From an uncultured Glaciecola sp. (GTDB lineage: Bacteria > Pseudomonadota > Gammaproteobacteria > Enterobacterales > Alteromonadaceae), in NCBI GenBank assembly GCA_947496235.1, contig CANMCE010000005.1, positions 248,001 to 312,000 of the forward strand: a DNA stretch of 64,000 nt, written 5' to 3'. The stretch's first letter is position 1; each line of letters opens with the position of its first letter. Below, one piece after another: positions 34,561 through 45,019 of this stretch. Made by a program: the position numbers and the translations under genes. The notes below the pieces were generated by a model. That model saw only the letters and a list, made by a program, of their open reading frames with translations, did not search any database and was not told where the DNA came from.

Positions 34561-35754
34561 TTATCTAGTTACTTTAGTTTGTATTGTAGTACTTACTTTA
34601 GCTTCAATACGGCGGTTTAGTCTGTGTGCTTCAGCCGTGTTTTCAGTGTATTTAAGCTTAGTTTCACCGTAACCAACAGCACGTAAACGCTTAGCATCAA
34701 TGCCATGTTCATTAATTAAGAAACTACGAACAGCATTCGCACGTTTTTCTGAGAGCATCTGATTGTAGGCTGCATCACCTACAGCTGAAGTATGACCTTC
34801 GATTACCGCATCAGTGTTCGGGAAACGTTCCATGAAAGCAACAAACTCTTCAATTTTCTGAGAATCAGGGTTGCTGATAACACTGCTGTTATTCGGGAAC
34901 AAAATGTCTAATTCAATAGCCACTTCAGATTCTTGCAGAATTGAACAGCCGTCTTCATCTACTTTGTCTGCTACTGGAGTATCAGGACACTTGTCATCTT
35001 TATCCAGCACACCGTCACCATCAGAATCTTTCAATGCACAACCAACGGCATCTACTTCAACACCAGCAGGCGTCGTAGGGCACTGGTCAACGCTGTTAAA
35101 TACACCGTCGCCATCTAAATCTATATTACAACCAGTGGCATCAACCTGTGTTCCAGGAGGCGTAGTTGGACAACGATCAACTGCGTCATAAACGCCATCA
35201 CCATCAGTATCAGGTTGCGCAGCAGGCGCTTTGTTCTGACCGAAAATATAAGCTAATCCAAGCTTAGCACTATATTCGTTGTAGCCTTGACCAAAATCAT
35301 AATAAGTCGCTAACTCGGTGATAACACGCCAATCTTCAGATACAGCCCAGTGTTTTCCCACACCAGCTGCGGCCATACGATAATCATCGCGTAAGCTTTG
35401 CTCACGCACACCACCGAACAAATAGGCGACATCATCTTCTAAGAAATACATCATGTCGGCGCCAATCATGGTGCCATCATCCGCAAGGGCTAGAGGATTG
35501 TTGTTGTCTTTGTCAATTAATACTCGACCTAATTCGAAACGAACGGCCCATGAAGGGTCAAAACGAAAACCTAATTCTGCGCCAAAGCCTTTACCATCAT
35601 CTAAACCGCCAACGGGTTCATGTTTCTCATCGTCAGCATTGTAATAACTTGCAAAACCACCTATCCAAGATTCATAGGGAGGAGCTTCTTGGGCCATAAT
35701 TGCAGTTGAGACAGCTGTAAGGGAGATGCCAGCCAATAAAGCTAGTTTTTTCAT
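34561..35754 (-). CDS. OmpA-family outer-membrane porin with TSP3 repeats
   Basis: This 397-residue outer-membrane protein has a signal peptide (1-21, ending IMAQ) and an N-terminal eight-strand beta-barrel (about 25-190: SWIGGFASYYNADDEK to AKLGLAYIFGQ). A calcium-binding linker of thrombospondin type 3 repeats follows (DTDGDGVYDAVDRCPTTPPG, then DLDGDGVFNSVDQCP, then DSDGDGVLDKDDKCPD). The C-terminal OmpA peptidoglycan-binding domain is about 280-390 (IEGHTSAVGDAAYNQMLSEKRA). This OprF-like arrangement is common in Alteromonadales and links the outer membrane to the wall. Ribosome site AAAGGA is good. It is monocistronic with a terminator. Confidence 0.9.
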   Translation of the reverse strand: MKKLALLAGISLTAVSTAIMAQEAPPYESWIGGFASYYNADDEKHEPVGGLDDGKGFGAELGFRFDPSWAVRFELGRVLIDKDNNNPLALADDGTMIGADMMYFLEDDVAYLFGGVREQSLRDDYRMAAAGVGKHWAVSEDWRVITELATYYDFGQGYNEYSAKLGLAYIFGQNKAPAAQPDTDGDGVYDAVDRCPTTPPGTQVDATGCNIDLDGDGVFNSVDQCPTTPAGVEVDAVGCALKDSDGDGVLDKDDKCPDTPVADKVDEDGCSILQESEVAIELDILFPNNSSVISNPDSQKIEEFVAFMERFPNTDAVIEGHTSAVGDAAYNQMLSEKRANAVRSFLINEHGIDAKRLRAVGYGETKLKYTENTAEAHRLNRRIEAKVSTTIQTKVTR

Positions 35755-35820
35755 GTTTTAAATCCTTTTTTAGATTTTTTAATAATTCAACAGGGTATTT
35801 GGCGAGTTGAGTTCATATTA

Positions 35821-36285
35821 CTAATTATTAAATGATATTTCTAAGTATGCATTACCTTGTTCGCTTTCAAAAGCTAATAAGATCACTGGACTTTCTATAT
35901 CATGTTTTATTGTATGCCGATGACCGGTAATAATACGAGGGATTGCCATTTCAAAGTCATAGCCTTTTTCGGACAATGTACTTTTAGCACCACCACATAT
36001 CATGTTGGTAATTTCACCCACCATATCTTTTACTTGCTCATCGATACTTGTTACGCTCTCACCGAGCATATTGTTCATTATACTAAAGGCTAAGTCTTGG
36101 TCGAACACTATGGCTAAAGAACCTCTGGTTTGGGGTCCTCGCATAGTGATCAATCCTGTTACATCACCTTCAGATTCATCACTTGTTTTGCGCTTAGGTT
36201 TGTTGGGCGCCAGCTCAATCATTGCCATAGTACTTAGCACATTTTGCATAGAGGCTATGAATGGATTGATAAATTCAACGTTCAT
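35821..36285 (-). CDS. cheX: CheX-family chemotaxis phosphatase (CheY-P phosphatase)
   Basis: This 154-residue protein matches the CheC/CheX family. The diagnostic acid-amide pair that acts on CheY-P lies in the helix VGEITNMICGGAKSTL (E and N of ExxN). The first half has MNVEFINPFIASMQNVL and GLITMRGPQTRGSLAIVFD, both typical of CheX. It removes phosphate from the response regulator and so resets chemotactic signalling. It lies two bases after the zur stop, so the two may share a transcript. No other chemotaxis genes are near, so the partner CheY must be encoded elsewhere. Confidence 0.85.
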   Translation of the reverse strand: MNVEFINPFIASMQNVLSTMAMIELAPNKPKRKTSDESEGDVTGLITMRGPQTRGSLAIVFDQDLAFSIMNNMLGESVTSIDEQVKDMVGEITNMICGGAKSTLSEKGYDFEMAIPRIITGHRHTIKHDIESPVILLAFESEQGNAYLEISFNN

Positions 36286-36286
36286 A

Positions 36287-36751
36287 CTAGCTCATCGCGT
36301 TACATTGCTTACAAGTACCGTGTGCCTCAATTGTTTGTGTTCTTATTATAAAGGCATTCTGTAACGCTTGTGCTTCTAGAGTATCTTTCACTCCTTCAGA
36401 CTGTATTTCTTGTACATCTCCACATTTATCGCAAATTAAAAACTGGACAGGATGTGAGCAGTCAAAATGATGACAAGCCTTAAATGTATTAGTAGATTCA
36501 ACTTTGTGCACAAGCCCAAGATTTAAGAAAAAGTCGAGAGCTCTATAAATGGTCGGAGGTTTGGCATTATCGTCCGTCTCACGAAGTTTATCTAACAGGT
36601 CATAAGCACCTATAGATCCATTTTCGAGCAATAATAATTCGTAAACCTTTGCACGAATCGGAGTAAAACGATTACCATTGTTTTCACAATACTCACGCGC
36701 CTTATTTAACAAAGTTTGTTGTTTATTGTTTAAATGCGTTGTATTAGACAA
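36287..36751 (-). CDS. zur: zinc uptake regulator Zur (Fur family)
   Basis: This 154-residue Fur-family repressor is more like Zur than Fur: GAYDLLDKLRETDDNAKPPTIY, YRALDFFLNLGLVHKVESTN and the CHHFDCSHPVQFLICDKCGDVQEI zinc region follow E. coli Zur. The structural zinc Cys pairs (CDKC and CKQC) are intact. With zinc it represses uptake genes. I choose TTG at 36751 (LSNTTHLNNK), because GGAG sits 5 nt upstream and the upstream extension is a hydrophobic, non-homologous tail. The window holds one exact Zur box (12302-12320). The gene is divergent from nudC. Confidence 0.88.
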   Translation of the reverse strand: MSNTTHLNNKQQTLLNKAREYCENNGNRFTPIRAKVYELLLLENGSIGAYDLLDKLRETDDNAKPPTIYRALDFFLNLGLVHKVESTNTFKACHHFDCSHPVQFLICDKCGDVQEIQSEGVKDTLEAQALQNAFIIRTQTIEAHGTCKQCNAMS

Positions 36752-36866
36752 AAAAACTCCGACAATTAATATCAACACTAAAGCAAGTATATCATTGCTT
36801 CGTTTGTGAACAAGATTGAAAACACGTAAAGTGCCAATTATATAACATAATCTTACAGGAATCTTG

Positions 36867-37658
36867 ATGAAGTTTGTTTTCGCACATGACAAGTTAGTTA
36901 TAAAACAGTCAGTTGACCACGGTGCAATTCCTGAATTTCTACGAAATTTAAACTTAAACGAATTTTCTTCCTCCTATGAAGACGTCGTAAAATATTCCGC
37001 TTTAAATGGACGTCACCATCACTTACTTGATTTGCATAAATCACAAGTAGACGAAGAGTCTTGGCAATTAGTAAGTCTGCGAGAGCTTCTGTTTTCTCTT
37101 CCCGATCAAGATTTTGCCAGTGTTGCGCAAGCTTGGCAGTATGCGCAATTTTTAAAAACCCATAGATATTGCGGGCAATGCGGCTCACAAATGTATCGAG
37201 TGCATTGGGAAATGGCTACCCATTGTCATAAATGTCAGCACCGATGTTATCCTCGCGTAAGTCCTTGCATTATTGTAGCTGTGCGCAAAGACGATAAAAT
37301 TTTATTGGCTCAAGGTGCCCATCATAAAACCAGAGATATGCACTCGACCTTGGCCGGTTTCGTTGAAAGTGCTGAGTCGTTGGAACAAGCCGTGCATCGA
37401 GAAGTGTTTGAAGAAGTAGGGATTCAAATTAAAAATCTTAGATACTTTGACAGTCAGCCTTGGCCATTTCCTCATTCTTTGATGTGTGGATATTTAGCTG
37501 ACTATGCCAGCGGGGATATTAAGGTGGATGAGAAAGAAATACTTAACGCCGATTGGTTTGATGTAGATCACTTGCCGAATACGCCGCCAACTGTTTCAAT
37601 AGCGGGCCGTTTGATCAAGGCAACGATTGAACTTATTAAAGGTGAGCAAATCGGCTGA
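36867..37658 (+). CDS. nudC: NADH pyrophosphatase / RNA-decapping Nudix hydrolase
   Basis: This 263-residue Nudix enzyme hydrolyses NADH and removes NAD caps from RNA. The N-terminal domain is followed by a four-Cys zinc ribbon (CGQCGSQMYRVHWEM, then CHKCQHRC). The Nudix box is GFVESAESLEQAVHREVFEEVGI (Glu residues of REVFEE), and the NudC-specific SQPWPFPHSLM motif follows. ATG at 36867 is chosen over a TTG three bases earlier because AGGA lies 6 nt upstream. It is divergent from zur. Confidence 0.93.
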   Translation: MKFVFAHDKLVIKQSVDHGAIPEFLRNLNLNEFSSSYEDVVKYSALNGRHHHLLDLHKSQVDEESWQLVSLRELLFSLPDQDFASVAQAWQYAQFLKTHRYCGQCGSQMYRVHWEMATHCHKCQHRCYPRVSPCIIVAVRKDDKILLAQGAHHKTRDMHSTLAGFVESAESLEQAVHREVFEEVGIQIKNLRYFDSQPWPFPHSLMCGYLADYASGDIKVDEKEILNADWFDVDHLPNTPPTVSIAGRLIKATIELIKGEQIG

Positions 37659-37749
37659 AATAGCATGGGAATCTGGGCTAAAAAACAGTACACTTGCGCC
37701 TGATTTTAAAGACCAACTAAATACCGAATTATTTGTATAAGAGAGAAAT

Positions 37750-38814
37750 ATGACAGGCCTGAAAAATGACCGCTATTTACGTGCACTATTAAAACAACCC
37801 GTTGATGTCACACCCGTGTGGATGATGCGTCAAGCAGGGCGTTACTTGCCTGAGTATCGAGAAATTCGAGCAGAAGCAGGTAATTTTATGGCCTTGTGTA
37901 CCAATCCTGAATTAGCATGTGAAGTTACATTACAGCCTCTACGTCGGTTTGAACTTGATGCGGCCATTCTGTTTTCCGATATTCTCACCATTCCTGATGC
38001 TATGGGACTAGGTTTATACTTTGAACAAGGTGAAGGTCCCAAGTTTAAAAAAACAATTACTAGCGAACAGGATGTTAAGAATTTGCCTGTTCCAGATCCC
38101 GAACTATCATTGACTTATGTGATGGATGCGGTTCGCACTATTCGAAAAAATCTTCAAGGTAGCGTTCCTTTAATCGGTTTTTCAGGTAGTCCTTGGACCT
38201 TGGCGACCTACATGGTTGAAGGCGGTTCTAGTAAGGCTTTTACCAAAATAAAGAAAATGATGTTTAGTTCACCTCAAACCTTGCATGCTCTATTGGATAA
38301 ACTAGCTGATTCAGTTATTTCATACCTGAATGCACAAATCGCCGCTGGTGCTCAGTCTGTTATGGTGTTTGACACTTGGGGAGGCGTTTTAAGTCCAAGA
38401 GATTACAAACTATTCTCATTGCAGTATATGCACAAAATTGTCGATGGACTTACTCGCGAGTATGAAGGTCAGAAAATCCCAGTGACGCTATTCACCAAAA
38501 ATGGCGGTATGTGGCTTGAGCATATTGCAGCTACAGGTTGTGATGCTCTAGGTTTAGATTGGACCATAGATATTGCCGATGCTAAAGCCAGAGTAGGTGA
38601 CAAAGTAGCCTTACAAGGAAATATGGATCCTTCCGTTTTATATGCACCTGCGGAGCGTATTGAGCAGGAAGTGCAGGATATTTTACAGGGATTTGGCGAG
38701 GGGACAGGGCATGTGTTTAATCTTGGACATGGTATTCATTTAGATGTACCACCAGAAAATGCCAAAGTATTTGTAGACGCAATACACAAATATAGCGCTC
38801 AGTATCACAAATAA
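37750..38814 (+). CDS. hemE: uroporphyrinogen decarboxylase
   Basis: This 354-residue enzyme decarboxylates the four acetate side chains of uroporphyrinogen III to give coproporphyrinogen III in heme biosynthesis. The signatures are [16 protein letters not shown] near residue 20-36 (Arg residues binding substrate carboxylates) and [17 protein letters not shown], with catalytic Asp in [15 protein letters not shown]. The length is standard. It starts after an AAGAGAG ribosome site. hemH, a later step, is also in the window (56657), but not linked. Confidence 0.96.
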   Translation: MTGLKNDRYLRALLKQPVDVTPVWMMRQAGRYLPEYREIRAEAGNFMALCTNPELACEVTLQPLRRFELDAAILFSDILTIPDAMGLGLYFEQGEGPKFKKTITSEQDVKNLPVPDPELSLTYVMDAVRTIRKNLQGSVPLIGFSGSPWTLATYMVEGGSSKAFTKIKKMMFSSPQTLHALLDKLADSVISYLNAQIAAGAQSVMVFDTWGGVLSPRDYKLFSLQYMHKIVDGLTREYEGQKIPVTLFTKNGGMWLEHIAATGCDALGLDWTIDIADAKARVGDKVALQGNMDPSVLYAPAERIEQEVQDILQGFGEGTGHVFNLGHGIHLDVPPENAKVFVDAIHKYSAQYHK

Positions 38815-38817
38815 AAT

Positions 38818-39972
38818 CTAAGCATCTCTAGGCAGGCCTTTACGGACGGTTCTGGCCAGCCTTGCTTGCTGACGATTGACTTGAGCTTTATCAGCGCCGT
38901 CTGATTTTTTTCTTTGTTGCTGGTCCAGCGCCCAACGATAATGCTGATTAAGTGTATCATTGGATTCTTTGTCTAAGGCAGCGCTGAGTGCACTTTCTAT
39001 AGCCTCAGAGTAAGGCGCGTTGCCTAAGGCTATGGAAATATTTCGACGCCATTTGATAATGCCGATGCGACGAATGGGCGAGCCCTGAAGCTTTTGCATA
39101 AATTCTTCTTCTGACCAATAAAACAGACGCAATAAGTCTGCATTTTTTAGCCCATACAAATCGTTAAACCCTGTTTCTTGGGTAAGTTGTGCCTGCTTAT
39201 TGTAAGGGCAAACAAGCTGACAATCGTCACACCCATAGATGCGGTTTCCCATTGCTGTCCTGAAATGTTCAGGAATAACACCTTCATACTCTATGGTTAA
39301 ATAGGAAATACATTTATTGGCATCAATGGTGTAAGGTGCCACTATTGCATTTGTTGGGCATATAGAGATACATGCATTGCAACTACCACAACCTTCTTCT
39401 ACTGGCTGGTCGACGGGTAGGGGTAAATTAATAAAAATCTCACCTAAGAAAAACCAAGAACCCGCTTCTCGATTCAATGTGAGTGAGTGCTTACCAGTCC
39501 AGCCAATTCCTGCTTTCTCGGCAAATGCATGTTCAAGCACAGGGGCTGAATCAACAAAAGGCCGATAGTCAGTATCTGTAAAATGTTCGGTGATTTTCTC
39601 GGCTAATTGCTTTAGTCGTTTGCGGATTAATTTATGGTAGTCTTTGCCTAGCGCGTAGCGACTGACAAAAGCTTTCGTAGGTTGTTCTAAATTGTCGGCA
39701 AAAGCTGCATCATCTGGCAAATAGTCCATGCGCACACTTATGATCCTTGATGTGCCCGGATGCAATCTTTCTGGATATAGACGTTTTTCGAGATTTCGTT
39801 GAAAAAAATCCATTTGCCCGTGGTATCCTTTGTCCAACCAAGCTTGTAAATAGTCGCTATGTTGACCAAGGTCAAGATCACTTATACCAACTTGTTGGAA
39901 ACCTAGCGATTTCCCCCACGCCTTGATATTGTTTGCAAGTTGAATTAGGTCAATTGTTGGAATTAAGGACAT
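38818..39972 (-). CDS. queG: epoxyqueuosine reductase
   Basis: This 384-residue cobalamin-dependent iron-sulfur enzyme carries out the last step of queuosine synthesis, reducing epoxyqueuosine in tRNA. Two [4Fe-4S] motifs are visible: CGSCNACISICPTNAI, then CDDCQLVCPYN. The flavin/cobalamin half includes FVDSAPVLEHAFAEKAGIGWTGKHSL and MDYLPDDAAF. The length is typical. It is convergent with hemE (3-base gap) and divergent from nnr, with start codons 6 bases apart, so the promoter must lie inside the neighbouring gene. Confidence 0.94.
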   Translation of the reverse strand: MSLIPTIDLIQLANNIKAWGKSLGFQQVGISDLDLGQHSDYLQAWLDKGYHGQMDFFQRNLEKRLYPERLHPGTSRIISVRMDYLPDDAAFADNLEQPTKAFVSRYALGKDYHKLIRKRLKQLAEKITEHFTDTDYRPFVDSAPVLEHAFAEKAGIGWTGKHSLTLNREAGSWFFLGEIFINLPLPVDQPVEEGCGSCNACISICPTNAIVAPYTIDANKCISYLTIEYEGVIPEHFRTAMGNRIYGCDDCQLVCPYNKQAQLTQETGFNDLYGLKNADLLRLFYWSEEEFMQKLQGSPIRRIGIIKWRRNISIALGNAPYSEAIESALSAALDKESNDTLNQHYRWALDQQQRKKSDGADKAQVNRQQARLARTVRKGLPRDA

Positions 39973-39978
39973 AAGCTC

Positions 39979-41478
39979 ATGTTAGACAAAATAAACGCAC
40001 CCAGCTTAACACAAAAACTCTATCGGGCTGATCAGGTTCGTTTGCACGAAAAATCTGCCGCCGAAAAACTTGGCCTAGAAATGTACAGCTTAATGCAACG
40101 TGCTGGCAAGGCTGTTTTCGAAGAATGTGTAAACTTAATTCCTAATGTGGACCGTTATCTAGTATTGGTAGGCGTTGGCAACAACGCAGGGGATGGATAC
40201 GTTGCCGGACTGCAAGCAAAAATTGCCGGTAAAAACGTTACTTTATGCGCTGTAGACCCTAAGCGAGAATTGTCGGGTGATGCAGCAAGAGCACGTCAAG
40301 AATGGGAAGCCAATGGAGGAAAAGTTGAAACCTTCAGTCCTGATTTACTTGAAAAAGCCGATATTGTGATTGATGGCTTATTGGGTACCGGCATCAATGG
40401 CATCATCCGAAATGAATATGCAGACGTTATCGATACCATCAATCACTCAGATATCCCCGTGGTAAGTATCGATGTGCCTAGCGGCTTAGATGCAGATACA
40501 GGCGAATCACTTGGCCGCTGCGTACAAGCAGATGTCACAGTGACTTTTATCGGCATTAAAATGGGCCTTACAACAGGTGCTGGTAAGCAATCCTGTGGCA
40601 AATTAGTGTTTAAAGATTTAGGGGTAGGCAAAACTTTCGCTTCTTTAGCCAGAAGTGATGCCCGAGCCTTAGATATGAAGCATTTTAGAGGCATGGCACC
40701 AAGAGATATAAATAGCCATAAAGGCAGTTATGGTCGATTGCTATGTATCGGCGGCAATGCAGGTATGTCTGGCGCAATTCGTCTAACCGCAGAAGCGGCG
40801 TTGCGCACCGGCACTGGTTTGGTCAAAGTGTTTGCTCATGAAGCGTCTAAAGTGCAGATTTGTGCTGGCCGCCCAGAACTTATGGTGATAAGTGAAGGTC
40901 TAGAAGATGCATTGGAGTGGGCAACCTGTATCGCACTTGGACCAGGCTTAGGAAGAGATGATTGGAGTAAGTCAATATTCGATAAGGTGATGGAATATAC
41001 TCAACGAAATCCAAAACCTATAGTGGTTGATGCAGATGCGTTAAATCTAAAAGCCGTAAATGCCACTTTCGTATCTCTGCCTGATTGTGTTGTTACGCCG
41101 CATGCTGGAGAGGCGGCTAGACTGTTAAACGTGAGTATAGATGAAATCGAATCCAATAGATTTAATTATGCCCGGTTGTGCGCACAAAGATACGATGCAG
41201 TATGTGTATTAAAAGGCGCTGGAAGTATTATTGATGATCAACGACATTCTTGGGTATGTCGCCATGGTAATCCTGGTATGGCAACAGCAGGAATGGGGGA
41301 TGTATTAACCGGCGTCATCAGCTCACTCATGGCCCAAGGCATCGATAAATCAATGGCTTGTCAATTTGGGGTATCATTGCATGCTAAAGCAGGTGACATG
41401 ATTGCTGAGGAATATGGTCAAAGGGGTATTATTGCCAGTGATTTATTCCCTAAAATCAGATTGCTAGTCAATCAATAA
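39979..41478 (+). CDS. nnr: bifunctional NAD(P)H-hydrate epimerase / ADP-dependent dehydratase
   Basis: This 499-residue repair enzyme converts damaged NAD(P)H hydrates back. The N-terminal YjeF_N epimerase domain (about 1-220) has VGVGNNAGDGYVAGL and VIDGLLGTGINGI. The C-terminal dehydratase (about 225-499) has HKGSYGRLLCIGGNAGMSGA and the ATP/ADP-binding GNPGMATAGMGDVLTG. The fused arrangement is normal for gammaproteobacteria. It heads the tsaE-amiB-mutL-miaA block, starting back to back with queG. The spacing to tsaE is 16 bases. Confidence 0.94.
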   Translation: MLDKINAPSLTQKLYRADQVRLHEKSAAEKLGLEMYSLMQRAGKAVFEECVNLIPNVDRYLVLVGVGNNAGDGYVAGLQAKIAGKNVTLCAVDPKRELSGDAARARQEWEANGGKVETFSPDLLEKADIVIDGLLGTGINGIIRNEYADVIDTINHSDIPVVSIDVPSGLDADTGESLGRCVQADVTVTFIGIKMGLTTGAGKQSCGKLVFKDLGVGKTFASLARSDARALDMKHFRGMAPRDINSHKGSYGRLLCIGGNAGMSGAIRLTAEAALRTGTGLVKVFAHEASKVQICAGRPELMVISEGLEDALEWATCIALGPGLGRDDWSKSIFDKVMEYTQRNPKPIVVDADALNLKAVNATFVSLPDCVVTPHAGEAARLLNVSIDEIESNRFNYARLCAQRYDAVCVLKGAGSIIDDQRHSWVCRHGNPGMATAGMGDVLTGVISSLMAQGIDKSMACQFGVSLHAKAGDMIAEEYGQRGIIASDLFPKIRLLVNQ

Positions 41479-41494
41479 GGTTAATTAAGGTGTT

Positions 41495-41959
41495 ATGCAA
41501 GTTACAGTCAATGTCAATGACGAAACCCAAACCCAAGCGCTTGCTGTAGGGTTTGCTCAAAACTTAAAAGCGTCCGGTTTAGGTGGCGCTGTTATTTTTT
41601 TACATGGCGATTTGGGGGCCGGGAAAACCACTTTTTCTCGTTTTTTGCTACAATCATTAGGTCATGATGGAAAAGTGAAAAGCCCTACTTATACATTGGT
41701 TGAACCCTATAATATTGCCGGCATGGATGTTTTTCACTTTGACCTTTACAGATTAGCAGACCCCGAAGAACTTGAGTTTATGGGGATAAGAGATTATTTT
41801 AATGCAAATGCTTGTTGTTTGGTGGAATGGCCTGAAAAAGGTGGACATTTATTACCAACAGCGGATGTTGAACTTAATATCCTGTTTACAGAACAGGGGC
41901 GGTCCTTTGAATTTAGCGCGCTTAGCGAACGCGGTCGCCGTTATATTGCGAACCTATAA
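41495..41959 (+). CDS. tsaE: tRNA threonylcarbamoyladenosine biosynthesis ATPase TsaE
   Basis: This 154-residue essential ATPase works with TsaB and TsaD to install t6A on tRNAs. Walker A is [26 protein letters not shown] and [24 protein letters not shown] are the family signature. The conserved VEWPEKG ends the core. It precedes amiB by 10 bases, matching the order seen in E. coli. Confidence 0.94.
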   Translation: MQVTVNVNDETQTQALAVGFAQNLKASGLGGAVIFLHGDLGAGKTTFSRFLLQSLGHDGKVKSPTYTLVEPYNIAGMDVFHFDLYRLADPEELEFMGIRDYFNANACCLVEWPEKGGHLLPTADVELNILFTEQGRSFEFSALSERGRRYIANL

Positions 41960-41969
41960 GAATAATAAA

Positions 41970-43301
41970 ATGCAACTAGGGTTAGTGCAAAAAATTGTCA
42001 CGTGGAGCATAGGAATAAGTTTTATCCTATTTTCTACTGTGAGTTACGCCGATAAAATTACCGATGCTAGATTTTCTCATGCAGCGGACACAAGCCGTTT
42101 AGTCTTAGAATTAGAAGACGCCCCAAGCTTTACTTACTTTTCCCTGAAAAATCCAGATCGTCTGGTAATTGACTTACAGGATGTGAAACGGAATTTCGAT
42201 TTTACATCGGTGGGAATCACAGGTGCACTGGTCTCGAAAATTCGTCATAGTAAGCCAAAAACAAAAGCTGATACCCGTCTTGTTATTGAGTTAACCAAGA
42301 AACCAAATGTAACCTTGTATGCCTTAGCAAAAAATGACGATTTTCCCGATCGTTTGGTCATAGAAATGGTCGATCCTGATCCTGTTCCAGTGTTGATTAA
42401 TAATCAAGGGCCTGACCGCGATAAGGATATAATTGTTGTGGTTGATGCCGGACACGGCGGCAATGATCCTGGCTCTATTGGACCCTCTGGAAGTTACGAA
42501 AAAAATATTACCCTAAGCATCGCTAAAATGCTGCAGGACTACATCGATAACGAACCAGGCATGCGCGCCATTATGACGCGTACTGGGGACTATTATATTT
42601 CGCCCAATGACAGACCAAAATTCGCGGCCAAAGAACGAGCAGACTTGTTAATTTCCATTCATGCCGATGCTTTCACCACACCTCAACCACGAGGGGGTTC
42701 AGTGTGGGTGTTATCCAAAGGTCGCGCAGACAGTGAATTGGGTCGGTTACTGGAGCAGACGGAAAGAAGCTCTGCTTTACTTGGAGCTGCTGCGGGTGTA
42801 ATTGAAGATAGAGATACTGAGCGCTACTTCGCAGAAACTATTTTTAACATGTCGATGGATTTGTCTCGTGCCTCTAGTTATGAATTGAGCAACAATGTCA
42901 TTGGGCAAATGAAGAACATCACTAAAATGCACAAAAGGTCGCCACAAAGTGCCAGTTTAGCTGTGCTTACAGCATCTGAAACTCCTTCTATTTTGGTTGA
43001 AGTGGGTTTTATCAGTAATCCTCAAGAAGAGAAAAATTTAAATTGGGCACAGCACCGCAAGCGTTTAGCCAATGCGATGTTTGTTGCAATTAAGCAATTT
43101 TTCCAGAAAACGCCACCAGATGGCACATTATGGGCTCAGTGGAAAAGTGAGAAGCCCAAGCAACATAAAGTAGAACGCGGTGACTCCCTTTCTCTTCTGG
43201 CACAACGATATGGTGTTACGGTTGGGCAAATTAAGACTGAAAATAACCTGAAATCCGACGTTGTTCGCGTTGGACAAGTATTAAAGATCCCGCGCGCCTA
43301 A
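41970..43301 (+). CDS. amiB: N-acetylmuramoyl-L-alanine amidase with AMIN and LysM domains
   Basis: This 443-residue periplasmic amidase cleaves septal peptidoglycan during cell separation. It has a signal peptide (1-26, ending VSYA), an AMIN domain (about 28-130, [19 protein letters not shown]) for septal targeting, a zinc amidase_3 domain (about 147-370: [45 protein letters not shown], carrying the His/Glu/His ligands and the catalytic Glu) and a C-terminal LysM ([17 protein letters not shown]). The real start is ATG at 41970; an earlier open frame overlaps tsaE and has no signal sequence. Its last base is shared with the mutL start (TAATG). Confidence 0.93.
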   Translation: MQLGLVQKIVTWSIGISFILFSTVSYADKITDARFSHAADTSRLVLELEDAPSFTYFSLKNPDRLVIDLQDVKRNFDFTSVGITGALVSKIRHSKPKTKADTRLVIELTKKPNVTLYALAKNDDFPDRLVIEMVDPDPVPVLINNQGPDRDKDIIVVVDAGHGGNDPGSIGPSGSYEKNITLSIAKMLQDYIDNEPGMRAIMTRTGDYYISPNDRPKFAAKERADLLISIHADAFTTPQPRGGSVWVLSKGRADSELGRLLEQTERSSALLGAAAGVIEDRDTERYFAETIFNMSMDLSRASSYELSNNVIGQMKNITKMHKRSPQSASLAVLTASETPSILVEVGFISNPQEEKNLNWAQHRKRLANAMFVAIKQFFQKTPPDGTLWAQWKSEKPKQHKVERGDSLSLLAQRYGVTVGQIKTENNLKSDVVRVGQVLKIPRA

Positions 43302-45019
43302 TGACCACTGAAGAAAGTCGTCAAATACGGATACTACCGCAACAATTAGCCAATCAAATAGCTGCTGGGGAAGTGGTAGAGCGGCCCGCATCCGTAGTTA
43401 AAGAATTAGTTGAAAATAGTCTTGATGCCGGCGCGTCCTCGATTCAAATTGAAATCGATATGGGAGGACATAAACGCATATGTATTCGCGACGACGGAAA
43501 AGGCATAGCAAAAGATCAACTGTCCTTGGCATTAAGTCGACATGCCACCAGTAAAATATATTCGTTGGATGATTTGGATGCCATTATGAGTATGGGATTC
43601 AGAGGTGAGGCGCTTGCTAGTATCAGTTCTGTGAGTCGTTGCACCTTAACCTCAAAAACTCAACATCAAGAAGCTGCTTGGCAAGCTTCCGCCGAAGGCT
43701 CTGACATGGTGGTGGATATCATTCCCGCAGCTCATCCTAAAGGTACTTCAGTAGAAGTCATCGATCTTTTTTACAATACGCCTGCGCGCAGAAAATTTCT
43801 GCGCGCGCCCAAGACAGAATTTCAGCACATTGAGCAAATCGTCAAGCGAATCGCGCTAGCTTACCCTCAGATCAGTTTCGAACTTAAACACAATGGTAAA
43901 CGGGTATATAAATTTACTGGCACCGATCAACAAAAACGCATACTTCAAGTGTGTAAGAATAAGTTTTTGGACGCAATGCTTCCGCTAGATTATGCATATG
44001 AGCAAATTAAGATCAGTGGCTGGATCACGCCGCCGGGAAATGGCTTTGATAATAATGAAAATCAGTTTTTGTTTATCAATCATCGCATGATGAAAGACAG
44101 GCTTTTAATGCATGCATTGCGTCAAGCCTATGAAGGCATGTTGCCAGACGCAAAGCATCCTGGGTTTGTGATTTTTTTAGATATTCCGCCAAATGAACTG
44201 GATGTGAACGTGCATCCTGCAAAACATGAGGTAAGGTTTAGAGAGTCTCGACATGTACATGATGTATTCTACAGCGCTATTAATCAAAGGTTGATTTCAG
44301 ATTCAACTGAATCATTTGATAAAGAGTCGCAACCAACAGATATACATGAGCCTAGCCATAATTATATTCGTCCTTTGAATACTGAAGTGGTCAGCACTAC
44401 TAACCCTACAAGGCAGTCTCTAGGTGGCGGTTATAGTTTTAATAAGCCCTCGGCTAGTCATATAAAAAAAGCCAGTCAATCTTATCACCAGTTAATGCAG
44501 GTAAGCTCACAAGACGAACAAGGAAATTCTGAGCAATTTATCTTAATCAAAGATACCCTTCTAATAAGTAAGAACGAACAACTTTGGGCGCTTAAAACAG
44601 ATAAAATTGCCCATGCTCTGTTAACTAAAAGGTTAGATACTGACGCATCCGAAAATGGCATAACAATGCAGCCTTTGTTGATGCCGATTTCGGTATCCGA
44701 CACAGGTTTCGCGCAATTTAAGCAAAAATTACAGGATATGGGGTTTAACCTACACCAACATAACCAAAAATTGATGCTAAAACAGGTGCCAAGTTTTTTA
44801 CGCAGTTTACCGTGGGCGCAGATATTTCCAGCATGGGTGTCATTCCATCCAGATTCTGAAGCAGCTTTGCTAACAGGATTAGCGAAAGCTTGGTGTCGCT
44901 CCGTGGTTTTGGACCATACTCTTGTCAAAAGTTGGATAATAGAATTGGGAGACAGTTTTACATCCGTGTTGCAACTTAGTGGTCAGCAAATTCAAATAGA
45001 GTCTTTGCTAGATGACTGA
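43301..45019 (+). CDS. mutL: DNA mismatch repair protein MutL
   Basis: This 572-residue GHKL ATPase bridges MutS to MutH/UvrD in mismatch repair. The N-terminal ATPase is intact: ELVENSLDAGA, RDDGKGI, GFRGEALASIS and GTSVEVIDLFYNTPARRKFL. The C-terminal dimerisation domain (about 400-572) lacks the DQHAxxE endonuclease motif, as in E. coli-type MutL, so it depends on MutH. The linker (about 335-395) is Ser/Thr-rich and variable. It overlaps miaA by 8 bases (ATGACTGA) and amiB by 1. Confidence 0.95.
   Translation: MTTEESRQIRILPQQLANQIAAGEVVERPASVVKELVENSLDAGASSIQIEIDMGGHKRICIRDDGKGIAKDQLSLALSRHATSKIYSLDDLDAIMSMGFRGEALASISSVSRCTLTSKTQHQEAAWQASAEGSDMVVDIIPAAHPKGTSVEVIDLFYNTPARRKFLRAPKTEFQHIEQIVKRIALAYPQISFELKHNGKRVYKFTGTDQQKRILQVCKNKFLDAMLPLDYAYEQIKISGWITPPGNGFDNNENQFLFINHRMMKDRLLMHALRQAYEGMLPDAKHPGFVIFLDIPPNELDVNVHPAKHEVRFRESRHVHDVFYSAINQRLISDSTESFDKESQPTDIHEPSHNYIRPLNTEVVSTTNPTRQSLGGGYSFNKPSASHIKKASQSYHQLMQVSSQDEQGNSEQFILIKDTLLISKNEQLWALKTDKIAHALLTKRLDTDASENGITMQPLLMPISVSDTGFAQFKQKLQDMGFNLHQHNQKLMLKQVPSFLRSLPWAQIFPAWVSFHPDSEAALLTGLAKAWCRSVVLDHTLVKSWIIELGDSFTSVLQLSGQQIQIESLLDD

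Noticed and set aside
36825-36860. Second Zur box in the zur-nudC gap
   Set aside because: Only a TATAACAT half-site is present; the left half does not match.
36752-36892. Extended N-terminus of Zur containing a hydrophobic stretch
   Set aside because: Not homologous to Zur; the TTG at 36751 with GGAG matches the family start.
41802-41969. Upstream frame giving a longer AmiB
   Set aside because: It lies inside tsaE in another frame and lacks a signal peptide; ATG at 41970 has one.
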